In this document: piece by piece, positions 1 through 7,180 of the stretch | Numbering within the stretch: position 1 is the first letter of the stretch | Layout of the letters: the number at the start of each line of letters is the position of its first letter | Assembly (NCBI GenBank): GCA_011364905.1 | Contig: RDNZ01000006.1 | Location: forward strand, 34,865-98,864 | Reading direction: 5' to 3' | Length of the DNA: 64,000 bases | Source of the DNA: Candidatus Thorarchaeota archaeon | GTDB taxonomy: Archaea; Asgardarchaeota; Thorarchaeia; Thorarchaeales; Thorarchaeaceae | Translations under genes and position numbers: made by a program | Notes under the pieces: generated by a model | What the model saw: only the letters and a program-made list of their open reading frames with translations | Databases searched by the model: none | What the model was told of the DNA's origin: nothing

Positions 1-98
1 TGAGCGACTATATTGAGATGAGTTCACCTCCAAAGAAGAATAGGAAGAAATCCAAGAAACCTTCGAAGCAAAAGAAGAGGAGGGCTCGAAAGAAGTGA
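1..98 (+). CDS. C-terminal end of a Lys/Arg-rich protein (5' truncated)
   Basis: Only the last 31 codons are visible, read in the frame that starts at base 3 and ends with TGA at 96-98. The encoded tail has a short SDYIEM stretch and then about 25 residues that are mostly Lys and Arg with Ser and Pro, a disordered basic tail typical of nucleic-acid-binding proteins. The stop overlaps the GTG start of the next gene (GTGA, 95-98), so the two are probably translationally coupled. The function cannot be judged from this fragment. Confidence 0.6.
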   Translation, partial: SDYIEMSSPPKKNRKKSKKPSKQKKRRARKK

Positions 99-1600
99 GC
101 AAGAAGAAAGGCGTCTTGGATTTGAACATCTATGAAACTAAAGCAATGAGAGAACTGAAGAAGATTGCATATGACATAGACTCGCCTGATTTGGGTGTGA
201 TGTATGATGCTGTTGGTAGATTAGCAGCTCACAATACAGGTAGATCACTTCTTCCTAAAACAATGGAGCTTCTTAGCTCCACAGATCAGAATGTGAAGCA
301 GGCTGCATTCACAGTCGCCGGAAAATATGCCTTTGGAGCCTACATCGGAGAGTTCTTCACTGAGCTAAAGAATCTGAATCCTGTCGAAAGGGAGCAGGTT
401 CTTCAAGGGATTCAGGAAATGTTCTATCAAACAGGAGGGCCTGAATCAGTTTCTGAGCAGAAGAATTGGATAACAGCACTGGAAGGTCTCGGCAAAGAGC
501 ATCAAAGCGCTGTTTTTGTTTTAATGAGGTTCCTCGGAGACCATGGTAGAAGGTGGGTAACTCGTCAGATTCGCAATAATATTGAAAACATGTCGTTGGG
601 AGCTGTCCCGACTCTCAATGGATTTCCTAAAGGTACCCGGAAAAGACTAATCAAACTCTTGGCAAAAACGGCATCCAGCAAGAGGAGAGATATGCTACCC
701 TACATATGTGGGATTGTTGACCACTCTACATTCAGCAATCTCTCAGTGTTTCTTAAGGGAAGTAAGTGGCAAGAAAGAGTTGAGATTGCGTCAGCTATCT
801 CAGGTATTGGAATCAACTCAGCATCGGGGTTGATAATGGAACTAGTTGGGGATTCTAATTGGCAAGTGAAGCAAGCCCTACTTGAACATCTGAACATACA
901 TAGCTCTAAGTTTTCTGCAGTCACAAAAATTCTGAGTTTCCTCGTGAAGGAAACTCATAGTAGAGTAAGAGGGCAAGCTGAGCGGACTCTATTGATGCTA
1001 GGTTCAATAGCTTGTTCGAACTCCAACTTAGGTGATCAGCGAAGAAAACTGGAAAAACAATATCGCACACAATTGCTTAAAGCGGCTCAAGCCAACAAAG
1101 ATGTGGATACTGGTTGGTTGGGTATTGAGGTTGAGAAAGCAGATCCTATGTATGAGATTATGAAGAAGGTGACCATTGAAGACAGCGAATCACCAGAATC
1201 AATACCTGAACCGGAGGGGGTTTCGCTTTCTGATTTGGAAACTCCTGCTTCCAAAGGAGAAACGCCAGGTCTAGAACAGGAAGATAAGTCAATACTCCTA
1301 AGTGCTCTATTAGGAGCCCAAAAGAAATCTGTGGAAGAATCAGCTGAGGTAGAAGAAATCAGTCCACAGGATCTCCCTCTTGATCCAACAATCCCAGCTC
1401 CAAGCAAGTTCTTGTTGCTTCTGCAGCGATTAACAGAAAAAGTTGGCAAAGATGTTCCAGTGAATGATTTATTGATCAAAGCTGAGGAATCAGGCATGAC
1501 CGAGGATGAGTTCACAAATGCAATGCAGGACCTAGAGAAACAAGGAATCATCTATCGATCAAAAAAGGGAACTGTTAGCTATGTTGACATTGAACTCTAG
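95..1600 (+). CDS. HEAT-repeat-like protein with C-terminal MCM-type winged helix
   Basis: A 501-residue soluble protein starting at GTG, overlapping the previous stop by 4 bp. Residues about 15-320 are alpha-helical with repeated pairs of amphipathic helices, including a segment around residues 228-262 that looks like a HEAT unit (ISGIGINSASGLIMELVGDS). Residues about 350-430 are acidic, Pro/Ser-rich and probably disordered. Residues 438-501 form a compact winged helix (KFLLLLQRLTEK, DLLIKAEESGMTEDEF, LEKQGIIYRSKKG) resembling the C-terminal winged helix of archaeal MCM helicases, although no AAA+ domain is present. The basic tail of its coupled neighbour suggests a nucleic-acid-related role. 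I know of no characterised family for the whole architecture. Confidence 0.75.
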   Translation: MSKKKGVLDLNIYETKAMRELKKIAYDIDSPDLGVMYDAVGRLAAHNTGRSLLPKTMELLSSTDQNVKQAAFTVAGKYAFGAYIGEFFTELKNLNPVEREQVLQGIQEMFYQTGGPESVSEQKNWITALEGLGKEHQSAVFVLMRFLGDHGRRWVTRQIRNNIENMSLGAVPTLNGFPKGTRKRLIKLLAKTASSKRRDMLPYICGIVDHSTFSNLSVFLKGSKWQERVEIASAISGIGINSASGLIMELVGDSNWQVKQALLEHLNIHSSKFSAVTKILSFLVKETHSRVRGQAERTLLMLGSIACSNSNLGDQRRKLEKQYRTQLLKAAQANKDVDTGWLGIEVEKADPMYEIMKKVTIEDSESPESIPEPEGVSLSDLETPASKGETPGLEQEDKSILLSALLGAQKKSVEESAEVEEISPQDLPLDPTIPAPSKFLLLLQRLTEKVGKDVPVNDLLIKAEESGMTEDEFTNAMQDLEKQGIIYRSKKGTVSYVDIEL

Positions 1601-1668
1601 TTGACTGAAGTCAACACAAAGACTAATCTTGCAGCCTGCAGATACATCAAACTCGGCGGAGCATAGCA

Positions 1669-3000
1669 ATGAGTGAAGATCTCCTAATCAAGAATGGTAT
1701 GATTGTCACTGGCGACAAGAGAGGAACTGTGATCTCAAAGGGCTTTATCAGGGTAAGTGGCGCTAGAATCGCAGAAATAAGTGAAGGCAATCCGAACTTC
1801 ACTGCTGACAAAGTAATCGATGCAACAGGTTGCTTAGTCATTCCGGGACTGGTCACCGCACACACTCATCTCTATGGAATTTTATTGCGCGGTGCGAGCC
1901 TGAATATTAGTCCGCCTACAGATTTTGCACAGGTCCTGCAACGAGTATGGTGGCCAGTTGATGAGGCCCTGACACTTCAGGATGCCTATGCAAGCGCTCT
2001 TTCTGCCAGTGCAGATATGCTTAGGAATGGTTCAACCCTCTTTGCCGACACTTATTCTGGTCCCAACTCCATAGAAGGAAGCCTTCAGGAAATCGCTCGA
2101 GGTACGAAGGAGGTAGGAATGCGCGGTGTCTTGGCATTTGAAATGACTGAGAGAAACAATCCAGAAGAGGCGCATAGAGGCTTCCAAGAGGGTGTGAAAT
2201 TCATTCAATCCTGCAAGAAAGATGACCTTGTTTCTGGCATGGTTAGCCTTCATGCATCATTTACGGTGGGTGACAAAACAGTCGAAGAGGCAGCGAATGA
2301 GGCAAAGAAACTCGATGTTCCAATCACAGTTCATACTTCTGAGGGACTTGTTGACCTTTACCATAATCTTGAGGCCACAGGAGAGCGCACCGTCGAGAGG
2401 CTAGATAGATTGGGTGTATTGGGCCCAAAGACAGTCTTGGCTCACTGCGTCCATGTGAATGACCACGAGATAGAACTGATTGCCAAAAGGCGGGCTTCAG
2501 TTGCGCATAATCCAATGAGCAACATGCTGAATGCAGTGGGAGTAGCCCCAGTAACAAAGATGCTTGAGAAGGGAATCACGGTCGGTCTCGGAAATGACGG
2601 TTGGATTTACGATCCATTTGAGAATATGAGATGTGCGCTTACTGTTCATCGATTAGCTAGTGGCAATCCCAGTGCAATAGGTCCTGAAGAGGTTTTCAGA
2701 ATGGCAACAATCGAAGGTGCGCACTGCTATGGTTTTGGAAACGATCTTGGAAGTCTTGAAAAACGGAAACTCGCAGACATTGCAATTCTTGAAGGCTCTC
2801 GAGTACCAACGCCTCTTACTTCCGAATCTGTAATCGGACATCTAGTCAATACATTTAGTGGACGAGATGTGAGAGATGTAGTCGTAAATGGAGATATTGT
2901 TGTCCAGAATAGACTTCTCACAAAAACAACAGATACTCACGTTTCGAAGGTTTCAAGGGAATCAGCCATGGGCCTTTGGTCAAGAATTAACTTAAAATGA
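1669..3000 (+). CDS. Amidohydrolase, SsnA / ATZ-TRZ deaminase type
   Basis: A 443-residue metal-dependent amidohydrolase of the TRZ/ATZ and SsnA class (SsnA proteins are about 440 residues). Metal ligands expected of the family are visible: HxH at 65-67 (AHTHLYG), His222 followed by Glu225 (VHTSEG), His259-His262 (AHCVH), His280 (AHNPMSN) and Asp310 (GLGNDGW). The N- and C-terminal strands make the usual beta sandwich around the TIM barrel. The substrate is probably a heterocyclic amine such as a purine, pterin or methylthioadenosine-like compound, but the sequence does not choose between them. The ATG has a GGCGGAG Shine-Dalgarno about 8 nt upstream. An adenine deaminase of another amidohydrolase branch lies at 15.4-17.2 kb. 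Confidence 0.85.
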   Translation: MSEDLLIKNGMIVTGDKRGTVISKGFIRVSGARIAEISEGNPNFTADKVIDATGCLVIPGLVTAHTHLYGILLRGASLNISPPTDFAQVLQRVWWPVDEALTLQDAYASALSASADMLRNGSTLFADTYSGPNSIEGSLQEIARGTKEVGMRGVLAFEMTERNNPEEAHRGFQEGVKFIQSCKKDDLVSGMVSLHASFTVGDKTVEEAANEAKKLDVPITVHTSEGLVDLYHNLEATGERTVERLDRLGVLGPKTVLAHCVHVNDHEIELIAKRRASVAHNPMSNMLNAVGVAPVTKMLEKGITVGLGNDGWIYDPFENMRCALTVHRLASGNPSAIGPEEVFRMATIEGAHCYGFGNDLGSLEKRKLADIAILEGSRVPTPLTSESVIGHLVNTFSGRDVRDVVVNGDIVVQNRLLTKTTDTHVSKVSRESAMGLWSRINLK

Positions 3001-3013
3001 AAAAGAAAGAGGA

Positions 3014-3030
3014 GTGGGGCAAAACCCCAC
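3014..3030 (-). terminator. Stem-loop terminator between convergent genes
   Basis: A perfect 6-bp stem (GTGGGG / CCCCAC) with a 5-nt loop lies just past both convergent stops. Read on the minus strand it is followed by a pyrimidine-rich, T-rich run (TCCTCTTTCTTTTTC), so it best serves the minus-strand surface-protein gene. Confidence 0.55.
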
Positions 3031-3035
3031 ATCAA

Positions 3036-3728
3036 TTACCTACGGCGAATGCAGACTACTGCACCCAAAATGACGATTACTCCAACTCCAATTCCCACAT
3101 ATAGGATGTTATCTTGAAGAAGCTGCACTATGTCAAGTCCAAGCCCATCACGAACCAGCGAAAATGAGCTCTTCTTGTGTGATGTGCTGTTAGTTGATTC
3201 AATGTTGAACCTTGCGCAAACACCATTGGATTTGGAATACTGCACATAAATCTGGGAGGGAGAGTCGTCATCCATGTAGCTGAGCCTAATTCCCCAAAAC
3301 GCTGAATCAGAGACTATCGTATGATTCACTGTCCACCATGGAGCAGCTGCAGCCAAATCAGCAAGAAGTGAAAAATTCCCTATTGGAACAATGAAGACTC
3401 CTCCCACAAGAATCGACGCGAAACCAATAACCACGGCTTCAGCAATTGCAGGCGTTCCGTTGGTATACACCATATTTGCAAGGACGACGGGGATGCTGAG
3501 CCAAGTCGTTAATGGATCAGAAAGGGCAGGTGTGCTACCAGTTACAGTTATGTTCATACCTTCATCATAAGTCTGTACTCCTTCATCCACCATTCTCAAG
3601 CGGTAGGTGAACTCATCATTCTGCGCTACACCCCACTCCAATCCCTGAGTTGTTGCTGCTGCAACTGGGGAGATGAGGATCATAGCTAAGAATGACATTA
3701 CTAGCACTGTCTGTAGCGTGCGTTTCAA
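3036..3728 (-). CDS. Secreted protein with signal peptide and C-terminal membrane anchor
   Basis: A 230-residue protein. Residues 1-25 are a signal peptide (basic start, a long hydrophobic core ending in an Ala-rich cleavage region). Residues 200-226 are a transmembrane helix followed by a basic CIRRR tail, so the middle part faces outward and is held in the membrane. A second hydrophobic stretch at about 97-125 may also span. NxS/T sequons are present. The start is TTG, chosen because a TAGGAGAA Shine-Dalgarno sits 8 nt upstream and because it gives a complete signal peptide. I recognise no domain. The topology matches the two large surface proteins further along the window. Confidence 0.75.
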   Translation of the reverse strand: MKRTLQTVLVMSFLAMILISPVAAATTQGLEWGVAQNDEFTYRLRMVDEGVQTYDEGMNITVTGSTPALSDPLTTWLSIPVVLANMVYTNGTPAIAEAVVIGFASILVGGVFIVPIGNFSLLADLAAAAPWWTVNHTIVSDSAFWGIRLSYMDDDSPSQIYVQYSKSNGVCARFNIESTNSTSHKKSSFSLVRDGLGLDIVQLLQDNILYVGIGVGVIVILGAVVCIRRR

Positions 3729-3854
3729 TTTCTTTTCTCCTAAACCCGCGTATGCGGTTCACATCGATGAAAAAAAGTAGATAGAAAAAGGCTTTGTGCA
3801 CGTACTGGTGCTAGAGGGACAGAGTTTTCAATGAGAAGTATATTGCCGCAATAG

Positions 3855-4805
3855 GTGCGACCACTGAACCCTGAATTAACATTTAACGAACCAATTTTCG
3901 ATGCTCATGTTCACCTAGTTGATACTGATGCTTTGGATACGTTAGTTCAGGTGGGCAAAGACTTCGGAGTAAAAGAGTGGCTTCTTATCTGCCACAGTCT
4001 CGGTGCAAAGAAATATGCTAAAGAAGAATATCCAGGTTGCTTCACCTTCGCTAAGTATCTCCCAGGGGTAATGCGTTTCGTCGATGGCATAGAGCCAATT
4101 CTCAAAGAGATTGCCACTCTACATGAAGAGGGCTATCAAGTGGCAAAGATGCAGTCAGCTCCTGTAATGAGAGGAAGAGCTTCGGCCGATCCGGAAGCGT
4201 TGCGAATGGATGACGATGAGATGGCGAGAATGTTCGATGCACTGAAAGACGAGGAAATTCCATTCTTACTTCACCTATCTGACCCAGACACATATTATGC
4301 AACAAAATACACGGACTCCTCAATTTATACATCTAAAGAGAGAGATCTTGAAGAAATGGAAGGAGTGCTCAAAAGACATAGTTCTTTGAATATTCAATTA
4401 GCACACTTCGCAGCTCAACCAGAAATTCCCAGACTGGATAATCTTGCACGATGGTTCGACACGTATTCCAACTTCATCATCGATACTAGCTCTGCAAGAT
4501 GGGTGTCAAGAGAACTTAGTAAGAATCCGAAGAAGGCTAGGGAGTTCCTTGTCAAGTACCAAGACAGAATCGTCTTTGGTACTGACTGTGTCGCATGGAG
4601 ACCTCAGAGAGACTACTACGCTGGAAGATACCTTGCCCTCAGACTATTGCTTGAATCCTCAGTTGAAAATCGTCCATTGCCATTTCCAGATGCAGACACG
4701 GTCGATTCTGGAGGTACCTTCATCAATGGCCTACACCTCCCAATAGGTGTCCTTGAGAAAATCTATTGGAAGAATGCCAAAGATTTCTACGCAGAATTCA
4801 TCTAA
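3855..4805 (+). CDS. Amidohydrolase_2-type TIM-barrel hydrolase
   Basis: A 316-residue metal-dependent hydrolase of the amidohydrolase 2 type (uronate isomerase / ACMSD-like superfamily). The N-terminal HxH metal pair is at residues 18-20 (FDAHVHLVD). Further expected positions are a His in FLLHLSDPD (about residue 140), a His in QLAHFAAQPE (about 183) and an Asp in FGTDCVAW (about 240). The family includes decarboxylases and hydrolases acting on carboxylate-bearing substrates. The substrate here is unknown. The start is a GTG with no obvious Shine-Dalgarno. It ends 3 bp before the stop of the convergent dimethylargininase-like gene. Confidence 0.8.
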   Translation: MRPLNPELTFNEPIFDAHVHLVDTDALDTLVQVGKDFGVKEWLLICHSLGAKKYAKEEYPGCFTFAKYLPGVMRFVDGIEPILKEIATLHEEGYQVAKMQSAPVMRGRASADPEALRMDDDEMARMFDALKDEEIPFLLHLSDPDTYYATKYTDSSIYTSKERDLEEMEGVLKRHSSLNIQLAHFAAQPEIPRLDNLARWFDTYSNFIIDTSSARWVSRELSKNPKKAREFLVKYQDRIVFGTDCVAWRPQRDYYAGRYLALRLLLESSVENRPLPFPDADTVDSGGTFINGLHLPIGVLEKIYWKNAKDFYAEFI

Positions 4806-4808
4806 ATT

Positions 4809-5561
4809 CTAAAGCATGATAGATAAACAAGTAAGTGCACCATCGCATTTCTCAAACTCGCTCATGTCAAGCTGGACTGTATCGAAGCCAGCTTCTTTGA
4901 CAAGTTGCGCTGTTTTATTGTGACGCTTTGACAGAATGACACATCCCTCTATCGTAAGTGTGTTTGCGGAATGCGATTCATTCGCAGGAAGTATGATTTT
5001 GGTAAAGGGTTTTAGAACAGGTTCACCCGCATACTTTTCATTCACGAGCACGATGTTCCTATCTAGATATGTGACATGGCTCTTGATATGCATGATTCTT
5101 GGATCCTCAATGATTCTGACTGGAACCTCTAGCCATTGTTCCATCTGAGAAGCGCCTTCAGGATTGGTTCGCTGAGTTATGCCACATATTAGCTGGCCAG
5201 GCACGTGGACTACATCACCTCCTTCTAATGTTCCAGGTGTGGTCACCGAGGAAACCTGTAGAAACTCAGAGAGAACCTCCTCAACTCTGGTGCTTTCACC
5301 TCTCCGGCTTTCTTTCGCCATCCGTCCGATTATTGCACGTGAACCATGTACCACAACAGTGTCTTCAACAAAACAAGCATCAGGGTGTTCGTCATCAGGC
5401 GTCAGTTCCACGAGTTCTATTCCCAAATCCTGAAGAGTCTTGCAGTAACGTCTATGCTGATCCAGCGCTAATTCGAGGTTCAAAGTGTGATGAAAGGGGT
5501 GACGGGACAGACACTTTTTGAATTCCCGCCCTGGCGGACGGACAATTGCTCGTTTTAGCAT
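4809..5561 (-). CDS. ddaH: Dimethylargininase-like amidinohydrolase (DDAH family)
   Basis: About 250 residues, a guanidine-modifying enzyme of the DDAH / arginine deiminase superfamily. Family features visible: an N-terminal LKRAIVRPPG strand, HPDACFVEDTVVV, the GTLEGGDVV loop, a catalytic His in RIMHIKSHVTYL and the catalytic Cys in the C-terminal LTCLSIML. DDAH enzymes hydrolyse N-omega-methylated arginines to citrulline and an amine, but relatives act on arginine or other guanidino compounds, so the substrate is inferred. I take ATG 5561 as the start because it begins the first conserved strand; a TTG at 5579 in the same frame would add six residues. No citrulline or arginine pathway gene lies nearby. 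Confidence 0.85.
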   Translation of the reverse strand: MLKRAIVRPPGREFKKCLSRHPFHHTLNLELALDQHRRYCKTLQDLGIELVELTPDDEHPDACFVEDTVVVHGSRAIIGRMAKESRRGESTRVEEVLSEFLQVSSVTTPGTLEGGDVVHVPGQLICGITQRTNPEGASQMEQWLEVPVRIIEDPRIMHIKSHVTYLDRNIVLVNEKYAGEPVLKPFTKIILPANESHSANTLTIEGCVILSKRHNKTAQLVKEAGFDTVQLDMSEFEKCDGALTCLSIML

Positions 5562-5633
5562 CTCAGACACACACTGCAAGACGAGCGTGCCTTTGATATA
5601 TCTGGTTTTTCGTGACTATAGCATGGCGTACTG

Positions 5634-5936
5634 CTAGTTCTTTGACCTCTTTTTTTTCTTTGAAGAAAGGAATTGCGTCAAGTCACTCTGTTGAACAGGA
5701 CCAAATCTCCATGCCAGACTTTGGGGATCACGCTCTATGATTTCCTCTCGTAACAGGTGCTTCAAATGGTAAAGAACAGTATTGTATGTAACATTCACTT
5801 GCTGAGCTATTTCCGTCGTGGTGATCCAAGATTCATTATCAAGAAGCCTGATTATTTCAGTACGCGTGAGAAGACCTCTCCTAACATTCCGAATCATGCT
5901 TAGATACGCAAGCCGGTCGATGCTCAAAGTCCTCAC
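5634..5936 (-). CDS. Winged-helix transcription regulator (ArsR-like fold)
   Basis: A 100-residue protein almost entirely made of a winged helix-turn-helix: helix RTEIIRLL, then TTTEIAQQVNVTYNTVLYHL as helix-turn-helix, then a wing ending near AWRFGPV. The tail is Lys-rich (SSKKKKRSKN). Such small archaeal wHTH proteins act as transcription factors, and no ligand-binding domain is present. The GTG at 5936 gives the full helix set; an ATG at 5897 is an alternative start. The target is unknown. Confidence 0.75.
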   Translation of the reverse strand: MRTLSIDRLAYLSMIRNVRRGLLTRTEIIRLLDNESWITTTEIAQQVNVTYNTVLYHLKHLLREEIIERDPQSLAWRFGPVQQSDLTQFLSSKKKKRSKN

Positions 5937-5986
5937 CAGATAAAAGCAATACTCAACCGACTAAGTGTCTTCTGGTTAGCAAGATA

Positions 5987-6307
5987 TCAGTCAAGTTTGG
6001 TGCCAAGTAGGTGTTTGAAGGCTGCAGGCTCATTATCCTCAGAGATAGGACGAATCCGATAATCGGGATATCTATGACTCAACTGCGCGGCTGCCCGAGT
6101 GCCCATGAGTTTCTTAAAGATGTCAGCCCCCTTTCCTCTCCATAAATAGACGGTCTTGTTTTCATGAACTATAAAGACAAGTACCTGGTTTGTGTCGACT
6201 TCTACAACAGTGGCTTGTGATTTAGTCATCTTGGCCTCTGAATCGATTTCGAACGCTTCAACCATTTCTTTAGCCTCAAGCTGCATCATCAATTCATGCA
6301 GACCCAC
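5987..6307 (-). CDS. Single gelsolin-type domain protein
   Basis: A 106-residue protein whose residues about 30-104 match a gelsolin repeat: a hydrophobic strand (VLVFIVHENK), the signature TVYLWRGKGAD (compare the eukaryotic V-Y-x-W-x-G-K-x-A/S pattern), the long helix (FKKLMGTRAAAQLSHRY), then IRPISEDNEPAAFKHLLG, which matches the closing E-P-x-x-F-x-x-L-F-G. Gelsolin domains bind actin and phosphoinositides in eukaryotes, and one- and two-domain forms are known from Asgard archaea, where they modulate actin filaments. It is cytosolic with no signal or membrane segment. The start is GTG, with a TATA-like element (TATTTAACG) about 45 nt upstream. It is divergent from the unknown gene at 6440. 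Confidence 0.8.
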   Translation of the reverse strand: MGLHELMMQLEAKEMVEAFEIDSEAKMTKSQATVVEVDTNQVLVFIVHENKTVYLWRGKGADIFKKLMGTRAAAQLSHRYPDYRIRPISEDNEPAAFKHLLGTKLD

Positions 6308-6439
6308 TTATGAGGGTTTTTCAGTGAAAATCAAAGGTCCGACATATCGTTAAATATGCACTCTGAGATTGGAAGTTGCTCAAAAGGATGAAATTTGTTC
6401 CCTTAAAGAGAAGAGATCACACAAAGAGTACATCGCGAT

Positions 6440-7180
6440 GTGAGTCTGTTGCCAGAAAAGAGACAATCAACAATCAAGTTTATTGATCGTCATATGCGTA
6501 AGATTGACATTAACCTAGGCGGACTCGATATTTCTTTTCCATTGAATGCAATCCCAGATATTCTCTATGAAGCATTGGTGAACACTCTTGAGGGAGCCAG
6601 AGATACAGAAGAAAAGGTTCGTAGGTTGTACGAATCCACTCTTATGAAACCCACAATCTCCACGCAGAATGCAATGGGGATTTTCCCAATAAACGCAGCC
6701 AAAAAGATTGTTCGACTGACGCTAACAGATGAGGCACTCGAGGAAAAAATTCTAGAACTTGAGGGAGCTGAGCTATCATTCCAAGGCAGACCTTTCTCTG
6801 AAACTGTAGATGAACGCATTGAGCTCTATCAAGATGTTATGTTAGACGACAAGAAAATAGACAGATACCGTTTTGGTTGTGCCGAGATGTACGGAGACGT
6901 GACCTACCAAAATATACTTCGCGATCCCAGAGTCAGTCTAAGCTTCTTCTGGGTACAATCCGATGAACCTCAGAACCAGAGCTATCAAATCAATTGCATT
7001 GCAGAAGTAGTGCCTCCTGGAGACCCCTTCTTCAGATATATGCGAATCATGAGGCGTCTTTTTAGCTCCAAGCTTCTTGATCTTCGAGGAACGGAGGATT
7101 ATGTCTGTGCGTACAAGTTCTGGGTGTGTGAAACAAAGGAAAAGTCTCTGACAGAGAAAGCAGGGTATTCCCGACTTTGA
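6440..7180 (+). CDS. Protein of unknown function
   Basis: A 246-residue soluble protein that I do not recognise. The N-terminal part (1-120) is helical with charged amphipathic segments (VNTLEGARDTEEKVRRLYES). The C-terminal half has alternating strands and aromatic clusters (YRFGCAEMYGD, LSFFWVQSDEP, CAYKFWVCET). There is no signal peptide, no membrane helix and no obvious catalytic motif. The start is GTG. It ends exactly one base before the stop of the convergent VWA gene and is divergent from the gelsolin-domain gene. Confidence 0.65.
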   Translation: MSLLPEKRQSTIKFIDRHMRKIDINLGGLDISFPLNAIPDILYEALVNTLEGARDTEEKVRRLYESTLMKPTISTQNAMGIFPINAAKKIVRLTLTDEALEEKILELEGAELSFQGRPFSETVDERIELYQDVMLDDKKIDRYRFGCAEMYGDVTYQNILRDPRVSLSFFWVQSDEPQNQSYQINCIAEVVPPGDPFFRYMRIMRRLFSSKLLDLRGTEDYVCAYKFWVCETKEKSLTEKAGYSRL

